DNA from: Madurella fahalii
Taxonomy: Eukaryota; Ascomycota; Sordariomycetes; Sordariales
DNA: 64,000 bases
Reading direction: 5' to 3'
NCBI GenBank assembly: GCA_029876055.1
Contig: CM056877.1
Span: forward strand, 1,116,001-1,180,000
Of the stretch, positions 1 through 9,645 are shown one piece after another. The translations under genes were made by a program, and so were the position numbers. The stretch's first letter is position 1; each line of letters starts with the position of its first letter. Below the pieces are notes generated by a model. The model was given only the letters and a program-made list of their open reading frames with translations. It did not search any database and was not told the origin of the DNA.

Positions 1-409
1 TCTGCGCTGCCCCTGTTCAAGCCCGCGACCAAACAGCAGTTTGAGCAGCTGCGCAACGTCCTAGTCCCCATCCTGACCAACAGTTCCAAGAAGCCACACT
101 ACACCCTCTTCCTACAGGAGTTCGCCAAGCAACTCGCCAAGGACCTTCCCAGCGACCAGATCAAGAAGATTGCCAGCTCGCTGACCGCTCTGAGCAACGA
201 GAAGATGAAGGAGGAGAAGGCGGCTGAGAAGGGCGGCAAGAAGTCCAAGGCGGCCAAGACGAAGACTTCGCTGGCCGGCGTCACCCGTGGCGGCGTGACC
301 GACATGAATACGTACGAGGACGATGCCTTTGGCGAGTAAGTGACCTCTAGCAGCTTTGCTCCTCGGTTGCCAAACTAATATTGGCTTTTCCAGCGACGAC
401 TTTATGTGA
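1..409 (+). CDS. HCR1: eIF3 subunit J (Hcr1), 3' end
   Basis: C-terminal part of the translation initiation factor eIF3j, which binds the 40S decoding centre and in yeast also helps 20S pre-rRNA processing. The window opens inside the frame (codon 1 at base 1). Visible are the conserved LFKP-type motif, a lysine-rich stretch (KEEKAAEKGGKKSKAAK) and the acidic end. A 58 bp intron (336-393, GTAAGT donor, CTAAT branch, CAG acceptor) splits the last codons; exon 2 (394-409) supplies the usual DDDFM-stop ending. The 5' end lies outside the window. The identity is firm from the C-terminal pattern. Confidence 0.88.
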
Positions 410-1213
410 GAGCTGCCCCGTCATGATCCAGCGGTCCGCCGCGTGACGTACCCATGTCGGCGTCCCCTCCGAGGAGGAGGAGGCCCGTTTCGACCCGTTG
501 CGCAAGGCAGGCTGGGCTACTGTGCAGAGAGACCATGGCGAACCAGGCGTTGGCATGCGGAGCAGACTGAGATCTGCCGCTCCTGACAAGAAGCGCACTT
601 CCTCGCGTCAAGAATAGTTGAGGAGCGGCGGGTTCGGAGTTCGAGGAGAGCAGCTGTACAGCGGGAGCCCGAGGCCATGCGGGAAGAGGGGTCGATAGAT
701 GTAATGGTGTAGACGATGAGCCCGCCATATGACGGCGTTGAATAATGGCATTGGGCATGTTGTTCGCCCTACGAGATTTGTGCTCGGCATCGCATAGACG
801 GCTTCGCTCCACTAGCAAGACAAGAGTTTGCTTTTCATCCGAGGTCGCCATGGGCGCAGTTTGGCGCAGTCGGCATTGTGATGTATTTCTAATGTCCTTT
901 CATTGCTGGTGATGTTGATGTTGATACAATTAAGGGGTATCTATTCGCTGCCCGCCCCGCCAGGTAGTGAGACTGGGTAGAGGAGACGCCGCCGAGTCCG
1001 CCGAGGGAACTCAACATCCAGCTCATTCCCGTCACCAGTAACGCCATTCTTGCCTCCCCCTCCGTGTAAGGGAATGCATACCTACTTTAGAAAAAAAAAA
1101 AAACACACTGAATACTCCATTCCTCATGCTGCCGAGACACCTGCCTTCCCCAGTACAATTGAATCAAGAAGCGACCCGCCCAAACCAGTGTCTCCGTTTT
1201 AATCTCTTACACG

Positions 1214-1232
1214 CATGTCATGTCATGTCATG
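1214..1232. repeat. CATGT short tandem repeat
   Basis: Three copies of CATGT plus a partial copy in the 3' intergenic region. Confidence 0.9.
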
Positions 1233-1338
1233 AAACATGCACAAATCATCAGAGCACAGTAGCAGAGATAAAGAGAGACCTGCGCGCGTGAGATCAAAAG
1301 ATATCAACACCACAAGGCCAAACCCAACCAAACACGAA

Positions 1339-1360
1339 CCCCCCCCCCCCCCCCCCCCCC
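1339..1360. repeat. Poly-C tract (C22)
   Basis: Uninterrupted run of 22 C on the + strand, that is, G22 in the 3' UTR of the minus-strand Mdm31 gene, starting a few bases after its TAG. A true length is hard to sequence; see findings. Confidence 0.95.
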
Positions 1361-1365
1361 GGCTC

Positions 1366-3679
1366 CTACATCAAATCCCCCGCCACGCCCGCCAAGAGGG
1401 CGTGCACCACCAGGCTCACCGTCCACAGGCCGACCCTCTTGAACCGGCGGACGCGGCTCTGCTGGTCCTCGACGTTGCGCGCAAACGCAGAGTACACCTC
1501 GGCCGACGTGTCGTCCATGAGGCCCGAGTCCCAGACGGTCCAGGCGCCGTCGAAGTCGGTGGCGCGCTTGACGATGCGGCAGTGGATGGGTATGTAGGTG
1601 CGCTTGGCGTTGATGTAGGCGACGATGGGCCTGACGAGGGCCTGGTTGACGTAGCTGATGTGGGGGTTGTTGAATAAGGGCACCGCGGCCCGCACGTCGT
1701 TGAGGTGGATGCGCATGTCCATGACCAGGTAGGACGGGGTTTCTTCTTCTTCGAGCTGCTGTGCGCGTTGTTGGTCTTCTATTGATGCTACCCTTGCGGA
1801 GCGAGGAGTAAGGGAGGGTGGTTCTTGTGCAGGGTCGTCGTCGTAAGACGTCTCGGAAGAGGAGGCGTCGGCGGTTTCAATTCCGCGCTGCTGCTTCCGG
1901 ATGCGGTCGCTTGCGTCGTCGAGGATCCTGATGTATCGGTTACTCGTCACGGCTTCCTCCATCTTGTCGTAGAACTCGGCCATGACTTTGCCGATGCCCT
2001 CTGCGGGGTCAGCTGGGAACATGACATCTGCTATAATGTCAACATTCCCCTCGTATATCCAACCGAAAGGGCCGTCAACGCCACGGTTCAGGTGATCGAT
2101 TTTTAGCCCGTCGATGCGGAGCCGAGAGAACTTCTTCCAGGCAGATGGCTCGCCAAATTCGTCCTGCCGCCGCTCGGAGGCCGACGAAACGCCATGCACC
2201 TGCCGGGGGTGAATGGTGAACAAAGAGCCGTCAAACGCCCCTGACATGTGTGATGCGGACAAGAAGTCGTAGAAGAGCCACTGCTTCCGGAGCTGGGGCA
2301 GCTCGCAGGAGAAGATGGAGACGGAAAACGGGCGGAAGCCGCCCGGCTGGTGAACCGTCACCAGCAAATCCTCCATCTTGAAATAATCCAGCTCAAAGTC
2401 GCCGGGGTTGTGCTCGTGCCTATACGAGAGAGGGTCCAGATCTTCCGAGTAGTCCCAGCGAACCGATGTCCTGTCAACCACGCCCCGGACGCCCTTGACT
2501 TCGACATCCTTCAAGAGGCCCTTGCCATTCCACCACTTAATGAATGACAACGTGACATTGACCGTGTCGATGGTCACATCGAACTGGGTGTAGTTGCCGT
2601 CGTCATCGTCCTCTTCGACAGCGGCCGTCTCTTGGTCTGCCTGTCTCGCGGCGGCTGCTTCCGCCGCAGCATTCGAAGATCCCTTCATAACAGACGATTT
2701 GCCCTGTCCTGGTCGTCGAGACACAAATACGTTTCGGAAAGTGATGACGCCGTCCTTCCATTTCGGAACGATAGCCGACTCAAACACAACAGTCAGGCCA
2801 GCCGATTGGGTGAGATAATCGCCGATCCATTTCGCAAGCGTTTCTAGCACAACGGTCAACTTCGTCCCTACTAGGTCGCGGAGCATCTTGCCTACCTTGG
2901 GCAAACACGGTATTTATAGTGAGAATCACGAGGGAGAAGAAGGTGGTAGTCCCAACCAAGATCCAAACCAAGTGGCCGAACAAGAACCACGAGACGAAGG
3001 CTCCCCACTCGTCAGCATTCCACGGCCGCATGCTCCTAATGGAGAACCACTTGAAGCGCACTTTGAGGCGCTCACGGAAGCCGCTGGCTGCGGCGAGTAG
3101 CTCCTCCTTGGTCGGCCGGTGCGGCATCTTCGGAAGGTGCAGATATTTGGACATGGAATTTGCGAGAGACTCGCTATCGGAAGTTTCGGGCGCCGGTGTC
3201 TTGCCCAGGCTCTGCTGCTCTGGCTTAGGCTGAGCCGAGGCTTTGCTCTTGTCGCCATCTCCTCTCGTGCTCGAGCTACTGGTTCTCCTCGAGGCCGCAA
3301 GAGAGCGCCCTCGACGCTTGCTGGTCTGCGTTCCCTGCCGCCATATCTGCCGAGCAACATAACTCAGCCTGGCCTTTTGCCCAAAGCTACCTAGTAGCGT
3401 CAAACCTGCCGTTGCAGCACTGGCCGAGGAAGGGGGGGTGCGCCGGAGAAGGGAAAGGCCACCATTCTCGGGTGGCGGATGCGGTCGGGGGAAACATCTC
3501 GCGGAGTGGAAAAACCGGGTGCTGTGACTGCACGGTTGGCCGAAGAAGATCTGGCCGGTCGGGGGGTTGTTCGGCAGCGTGCGGTGCGCAGGAAGTCTCG
3601 TAGCGCGGACAGTTGCAGAATCCCGTATCGAGCTCCAGATATGACGGCCCAGCTGGGTCGTTGTAGCACTAGAGGTCAT
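1366..3679 (-). CDS. MDM31: Mitochondrial distribution and morphology protein Mdm31
   Basis: Inner-membrane protein of mitochondria needed for normal mitochondrial shape, mtDNA nucleoid stability and lipid homeostasis in yeast. The model has two exons, 3679-2896 and 2843-1366, joined across a 52 bp intron (GTAGGC donor, CTAG acceptor), giving 753 aa. The N-terminus is rich in Arg, Ser and Thr without acids, as in a mitochondrial presequence. A hydrophobic segment (LFGHLVWILVGTTTFFSLV) sits just before the splice. Splicing restores the conserved NTVFAQ-ETLAKW-IGDYL join and the following FESAIVPKWKDGVI block. The C-terminal half carries Mdm31/Mdm32 blocks around VMDMRIHLNDVRAAVPLF and a final hydrophobic stretch. 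Family identity is strong; the exact start is the first ATG of the frame. Confidence 0.9.
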
Positions 3680-4116
3680 TGTTGAAAATCATGCTGGAGC
3701 ACATGGACCTCTATGAGAGCGGAGCTCAAGCCATGGCCGGAGACGGTTGTACGTCTCGGATTTCAAAGCGGGCTTGCGGCCTGTGTTTTTATCTGGAAGA
3801 GGTGTACAGTAAAAAGGTTTAGACCTTGGAACACAGGCGGCGCATAGACCTTGAAAGGCTTGTCGTGCCAATGACGCTAAGACGGCACCGACGGATTGGC
3901 AGGGATGGCTTGGACCGCCCTTGGCAAGGCCCTGTGCGATCCAATGGATAAACCTCAGATAGCGCGGTGGGCCCACGACTTTTTGAAAACCAAACCCCCA
4001 CCATCAAAATCGCCGGCGAAACAGACGGTGAGAGGCGCGGTCGACAGTTACGGAACTGGGCGCTTCGATAAACCCTCGACGACCCCGGGAAATTCAAATA
4101 ACACATAGCCGTCACG
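3680..4116. promoter_or_regulatory. Divergent promoter region, Mdm31 / Pno1
   Basis: About 440 bp between the start codons of two divergent housekeeping genes. It must hold both promoters. No TATA-like box or other element could be assigned with confidence. Confidence 0.45.
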
Positions 4117-5298
4117 ATGCCTGCGCCGACAGCGCTCATTCAGCCGACCCCGGCGCCCGAAGCCGTCCCTCCCCCCCGCCCGATAATGAAGACGAACTCC
4201 TTATCGACATGCAGGACAGCACTGCGGCGGATCCGAGCGCCGTGGCGCCCCCGACAAGTACCGAAGATACAGAAATGGCCGTCGACGAGGAGGGCAGGCC
4301 GAGGTTTGCGCCAGGGAAGGATGTGGTATGTGACGTTGAGCAGAGAAAGGCGCTAGGCCTCTCGCTGACGGCCTGCTCCCCTCTCAGGACCCCGTACGGC
4401 GCGTTGAGACGAGGAAGATCCCCATCCCGCCAAACCGCATGTCGGCTTTGAAAAACAACTGGACTAAGGCAAGTCTGACTACCTCGGCTCCATAGAGCCT
4501 CTCCTGCTAACTCGAGCGTAGATGTAAGAACTACCCCCTTCCGACGTGTACGCCCACTCCGCTCAACAGGATTGGTTCTCCAGTTACCCCCCGCTCGTGG
4601 ACCACTGTAAACTACAAGTCCGGATGAACGTCAAGGAGAAGCGAGTCGAGCTGCGGTCGAGCAAGTTCACCCAGAGCAACGAGGCGCTGCAGATGGGCGC
4701 CGACTTTGTATCGGCTTTCGCCATGGGCTTCGACATTGACGACGCCATTGCGCTGCTTCGCCTCGACTCGCTCTACATCCAGTCCTTTGACATCAAGGAC
4801 GTCCGTCAGACACTCGGTATGCGCTCCCACTCGTGGACCGCTGGGATGGGGGATTCGATGCTGACTTGGAGCAGGCCACGATGCGTTAGGGCGTGCTATT
4901 GGTAGAATTGCTGGCAAGGATGGGGTATGCACCCACTCCAATGTGTGTTTTCGTATAGAGCAGTTTACTGACTCCGCTGGTTTACCAGAAAACGAAGTTT
5001 GCGATTGAGAACGGTGAGTCGGAAACCTCGGGCAACAGCCGGCATTCTAGTTGTTGAAACTAACCATTTCCTTCAGCTACAAAAACACGTATTGTACTCG
5101 CCGGTTCCAGGGTTCACATCCTGGGTGCGTTCGAAAACATTGGCATGGCGCGTGAGAGGTACGTGTGCACAACCCATTCTCTTAAGTGCCCATGTCTAAT
5201 CCCGCCACAGCATCGTCTCGCTGGTCCTGGGTGCACAGCCTGGCAAGGTCTACAACAACCTAAGGATAATCGCCTCGAGGATGAAGGAGAGGTTTTGA
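4117..5298 (+). CDS. PNO1: Pno1/Rrp20 pre-rRNA processing KH protein
   Basis: KH-domain factor of the small-subunit processome; it binds the 18S 3' end with Nob1 during 20S pre-rRNA maturation. Exons by eye: 4117-4325, 4388-4468, 4522-4523, 4584-4816, 4875-4924, 4989-5013, 5077-5158, 5211-5298. They give the conserved blocks RRVETRKIPIPPNRM, YPPLVDHCKLQVRMN, GRAIGRIAGKDGKTKFAIEN (KH GxxG) and the end NNLRIIASRMKERF. Two oddities. The N-terminal ATG frame (MPAPTAL) and the downstream PDNEDELLIDMQD frame differ by one base across a C7 run (4171-4177). The conserved K-I-Y join needs a 2-nt exon (AT) between a GC-AG and a GT-AG intron; otherwise acceptor 4569 would insert DWFSS in place of the Ile. 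The family call is very firm; the N-terminal exon and intron 2/3 need RNA evidence. Confidence 0.9.
4171..4177 (+). other. Frameshift at C7 run in PNO1 exon 1
   Basis: One additional C here would join the start-codon frame to the conserved downstream frame. The base may be missing in the assembly, or a small unseen intron with a poor GTCCCT donor (about 4165) may remove the stretch. Confidence 0.6.
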
Positions 5299-5688
5299 AG
5301 TCGGGATGGGACTAGAAAAAGGGGTCATTAGGGAAGCATCTGGGGTGTCGGCGTTCAGGAGTTTAGTCACATTGCATTATTGTTTGTGTCATGAATGTTA
5401 GCACTTGGCTCACCATAACAACGCTGGAAATGGATTTCTTGACTAGTGATTTTGCGTCAGTTCTCCTCGCTCTTCAGTGCCTCCGGCTGATGCAAGGCCG
5501 TGCTGCGCAAGTAGGAAACGGAAGACGTTTTACCCGACTCTAACAGCAGGGACACGGCATGTTGACTGATGTACTTCCTTCTACCTTTGTGAACCTACCC
5601 AGGGTATCATCGTTCCAGAACTCGCCTTCCGGGAATATACGTTGATCTTTGAAATCATCAAAACAAACACGCGCCTCTTACCGTGCGT
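5299..5688. other. Convergent intergenic region, Pno1 / Rad60-like
   Basis: 390 bp of 3' flanks of two convergent genes. No gene or repeat seen. Confidence 0.6.
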
Positions 5689-7250
5689 TTACCCACCGCG
5701 CCGCTTGACATTAACCTCAAACTGGTTGATGTCATCCATATCGATGTCGGCATCCTTGACGAGCGAGTCCTCCTCCAACCTCTCGCCATCAAAGTATATG
5801 GCGACGTCCCATTCAGGACCCACCTCCCGCTGGGTGCGAAACACCTCCACAATCGTCTCGATCGTCGAATCCTCCTTGGCCGTCAACTTCAACACCTCAT
5901 AATCCTTGGCCTTGAGAACCACTTTAATCCCCTTCTTCTTCTTCTTCTGCTGCACCACCACCGGCTCCCCTACCCTTCCTCTCTCCGCCCCGAGCGTCAC
6001 ATGCTGCCCCTCCTCATGCCCCCCCTCTTCCTCCTTCCCCTCGTCATCATCATCCAACGCTCCCAGCTTGAGCGCCCTCTCCCGGCCCCGCCAAACCAAC
6101 CACTCCTGGTACGCCTCCTCGGTCCACACCTCAAGGTGGATCCCGCCGCGCGTGTAGCCCTCGCCCTCGCCGCCCTTCAGCTGGCCCTGCGCGTCGACCT
6201 GCACGCCCAGCGAGGCGATGGTGCTCTGGCTGTAGATCTTGTTGCCCTTCCAGGTGAGGAACAGGTTGCGCGCCACGTCGTCGGGGACGATGACGCCCCG
6301 GTTGCGCTGCGTGTCGACCCACACCTCGAGCATGAGCGCGACGCCCTGGTTGAGCCGGCGGCGCGCCACCACGGGCGCCGCGGCGCCGGGCAGGCGCGAG
6401 GTGAGGAAGCAGTTGACGATGGCCGACAGTTTGGACTTCTCCTGCATCTCGCGGGCTTTGGCGACCCATTCGCTGAATTCGTCTGGGGCGTTGTCCGCGG
6501 GCTGCGGGATCTCTTCGATGTCGGAGTCTGCCGAGGTGGTTTTGTTGGACGGTTTGGTTCGTTCGATCTCGGCAGCCGGTGGGAGTATTTCGATGGGCGA
6601 ATCATCCTCGTCACTGTCGTATTCGCGCCTGGATGGTCGGCGGCGAGGGCTCGGATGGTAGCTGTTTGATTTCCGGCGTCGGTTGGCGGACGCGGTCGGT
6701 ATTGCGCCGTCGTCGTCACTGTCATCTCCTGCTGCTGCAGCAGTGAAAGAAGGCGAGCGTGTCACGGTTCTAGAACTTCTCCTTGAAGTGGGTCTCCTAG
6801 GGGTGGGCGTTCTGCTAGGTCGGATGATCTCTTTGCCCTTGCCCTTTACGTCCATGATCAGATCGTCGTCGGATTTGTCGTGCGTTCCTGACCGCCCCAG
6901 CGGGGAGAGCTCATGCGATGTGCGTCTCTGGGAATTCCTACGCCCGCAGTTAGCATCACGAGACCAGGCGGCAGTCGTTCAAGGGCGCACCTCGTTGGGC
7001 TCGCATCTAGCGACGTCTTCCTGCGTTTGCGCTCGCGGTTCTCTGGCGTTGCCGACGTTCTCCGCTCCTCTTCCTCTGCTTCCTGGATAATCGCATTGAA
7101 GACCTCTTTCGAGTGTCTGAAAAGCTCGAGATCGCTATCATCCTCTGCCTTCGCAGACTTAGCCGCATCAAGGTCGGACTGCTGCTTCCGCGCAACGGTA
7201 CGCTTGAAGGGCAGCCTCTTCTTGGGCGGGGCAGGCTGCGTATCGGCCAT
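5689..7250 (-). CDS. Rad60/Esc2-like SUMO-fold (Rad60-SLD) protein
   Basis: Two exons, 7250-6991 and 6937-5689, with a 53 bp intron (AG|GTGCGC donor, CTAAC branch, GTAG acceptor), total 502 aa. The N-terminal half is basic and Ser-rich with acidic clusters (DSDLELF, DDSDDDGAIP, DSDIEEIPQ) that look like SUMO-interacting motifs. A middle block (residues about 250-380) carries LEVWVDTQRNRG and GIHLEVWTEEAY. The last 90 residues form a ubiquitin-like domain (IKVVLKAKDYEVLKLTAKED ... DADIDMDDINQFEVNVKRRGG), typical of Rad60-SLD proteins. Relatives act in SUMO-linked genome stability (Rad60 in fission yeast, Esc2 in budding yeast). The nuclear role is inferred from that domain. Confidence 0.75.
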
Positions 7251-7962
7251 GTTGGGCGAGATTGGACCTGATCAATCGCGTCTACCAAATTACTTTTCCT
7301 TGGTTTGATAATCGCCGCCGAGTCGCTTTCTGCATTCATCAGCACGCGAATGGGTTAAAGTGTAGGCGCGCACCGCGAATGCGATTGGAGTAAACGCGTG
7401 GGGTGCTGTGTGTGGAGACTGGGTTGTGCTTTATTATGTTATTGTTTCCGGCGGGGCGACCAGAGACGGGAATTCGGCAGAAAGCGAGGGACAAAACAAG
7501 CTTAGACCAAGATGCGGCGGAGTTCCTGCCAATGCTTTGCTTCAAAGCATGGCACATGCGGCTGTACGTGAGTTTGATTTTGCAGTGGGTAACGAAGGCG
7601 ATCTGTTGTGTCCATCTTAACGTTGACATCCCGCATCTATCATGTGCGACTGCAACTGGCCGGGGATAACGGTTCCAGAACGGCGGGATCCCATGCCGGC
7701 CCGGTGGGGCCGGTAGGGTGGGTCCAGCCGAGGTAACCACCTCAGGAAGGACAAGTCCCTGGACTTGAGCTCCTCAAAAGCCAATGCCCATGAAGCTGTA
7801 GCGAGTGTGAATAGGAGGCTTTTTTCGGTTCACCAATTGAATTTTGATATCTAAGACCGAGTAAAGATTGGCGCCAGTCCTGATTTATCACACATCACCA
7901 GCACATCAAAACCACCGCAACCCAGCTCGTACTTGCGGCAGCCCCTCGGAGCACATCCCACG
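7251..7962. promoter_or_regulatory. Divergent promoter region, Rad60-like / dienoyl-CoA reductase
   Basis: 712 bp between divergent starts. No coding signal that survives inspection. Contains short pyrimidine runs but no element I can name. Confidence 0.4.
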
Positions 7963-9100
7963 ATGTCAGTCCCAAAATCAGAGTATCTCAGCAACGCGTG
8001 GGCGGATGGCATTTTCGGTGCGTAGATCCCCAGGAAGATGGTGGACCTAGAAGCTAACAAGGATATCGCATGCAGCCAACCGCGTGCTGTTCATCACCGG
8101 GGGCGCTGGTTCGATCGGCAGCGCGCAGACCAGGGCAATGGTGCACCTCGGCGCCGACGCCTGCATCATCGGCCGCAGCGTTGAGAAAACCGAGGCGGCG
8201 GCAAAAGAGATCACCAAGGTCCGGAAGGGCGCCCGCGTCCTGGCCATCGGCGGCGTGGACGTCCGCAGCGTGAGTGCTTTTCTCTGCACTATCCCATGAG
8301 AGCAAGACTTACCGGGCATGACACAGTTCGACTCCCTCAAGGCGGCAGCGGACCGCTGCGTCAAGGAGCTAGGAGCCATCGACTATGTCGTGTAAGCTCC
8401 CCCTAGCAGCTCTCCAACCCCCTCCAACCCACTAACACCCATGCCTTCTTTTGCATCCAGCGCCGGCGCAGCAGGCAACTTCGTCGCCCCCATCGCCAGC
8501 CTCTCCCCCAACGCCTTCAAGGCGGTCATCGACATTGACACGATCGGCACCTTCAACACGCTCAAAGCCACCATTCCCCACCTCATCGCCTCGGCCTCGC
8601 GCAATCCCAACCCCAACCCGTCGGGCACCACCGGCGGCCGCTTCCTCTCCGTCTCGGCCACCTTCCACTACACGGGCATGCCGCTGCAGGCGCACGTCTC
8701 GGCCGCCAAGGCCGCCATCGACTCGCTCATGGGCAGCGCGGCGCTCGAGTACGGGCCCTACGGCGTGACGGCCAACTGCGTCGCGCCGGGCGCCATCGCC
8801 GGCACCGAGGGCATGGAGCGGCTGGCGAGCAGCAAGGTGAGCGAGGCCCAGAAGACCAAAGGGGTCCCCTCGGGGCGGTGGGGCACGGTGCGGGACATTG
8901 CCGACGCGACCGTGTTTGTGTTTAGCGACGCGGGGAACTACGTCAACGGCACGAACATCGTCGTCGACGGGGCCGGCTGGAGGAGGCAGGGCGGCCTCGG
9001 CGTCGGGCTTGATCCCGGCATGCAGTATCCGGACTTTTTGATTTCCGGCGAGATTAGTAAGCATCTCAAGGATGGAAGGAGGGAGAAGGCTAAGATTTAG
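7963..9100 (+). CDS. Peroxisomal 2,4-dienoyl-CoA reductase-like SDR
   Basis: Exons 7963-8017, 8076-8269, 8327-8391 and 8461-9100 (introns of 57-69 bp with CTAAC-type branches) give 317 aa. The NAD(P) site is TGGAGSIG near residue 27, followed by an Arg (GRS) that suits NADPH. AGAAGNF and the HVSAAKAAIDSL block replace the usual YxxxK motif: the Lys is present but the Tyr is not, as in the Sps19/DECR2 branch. The C-terminus is AKI, a variant peroxisomal targeting signal known from fungal beta-oxidation enzymes. The enzyme would reduce 2,4-dienoyl-CoA during breakdown of unsaturated fatty acids in peroxisomes. The SDR fold is certain, the DECR assignment likely, and the substrate not proven. 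Confidence 0.82.
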
Positions 9101-9645
9101 GTATTGCATGACATCAGGTTTGTAGTTTATTTATCCTTTGCCATCAGGGTTGGGTGGTGATTTGTTCGAGGGGCAGTTCCGAAGCGCCAACAGATCCGTT
9201 GGTGCATGTCTTATGCAGGTGCAGGGGGCTTAATGAGCACCGCGGCCCAGTGATGGGGAAGATATAACCATGTACAAGTACATAAATCTGTTCGGTCCCG
9301 GTGGTCTGGATAGCAGGTCCTCTCTATCTGCGGTTGGTTGCACAACAGCATGCTCAAGGGAGACTTGAACTAGCATTGCCCCACTACGAACAACAATAGG
9401 GTAGAACCTAAGCCTGCTCCCGATTTAGGTAGACATCTAATTAGTCATTACTATATCCTGGAAGGGTGCAACTACATAACTACCCCTCAGGTGCTGAATA
9501 TTATACATCCCATAGTCAAAAGGTATTTAAATCCGAAGTACCCCCAACCCCCCCTTTTCCTTCTTCCCCACCAATAACCACAAATACTTTGACAATCCAC
9601 CCTCGGCCGTTATCGCTTACATGACGAGGACGAGATACCCAACTA
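9101..9645. other. Convergent intergenic region
   Basis: 545 bp between the 3' ends of the SDR and the MFS transporter. Somewhat AT-rich; no gene seen. Confidence 0.6.

Larger units (their letters stand above)
410..1365. other. Convergent intergenic region, eIF3j / Mdm31
   Basis: 3' flanks of two converging genes. No supportable gene. Contains a CATGT pentanucleotide repeat (1214-1232), an A12 run near 1090 and a C22 run (1339-1360) just beyond the Mdm31 stop. Open frames on both strands look like chance frames of GC-rich DNA. Confidence 0.6.

Noticed and set aside
1237..1677. Plus-strand frame of 146 codons over the Mdm31 gene
   Set aside because: Antisense shadow of MDM31 with low-complexity content; it includes the poly-C run.
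8432..9109. 225-codon minus-strand frame antisense to the dienoyl-CoA reductase
   Set aside because: GC-rich shadow frame; the plus strand has clear SDR motifs and spliced exons.
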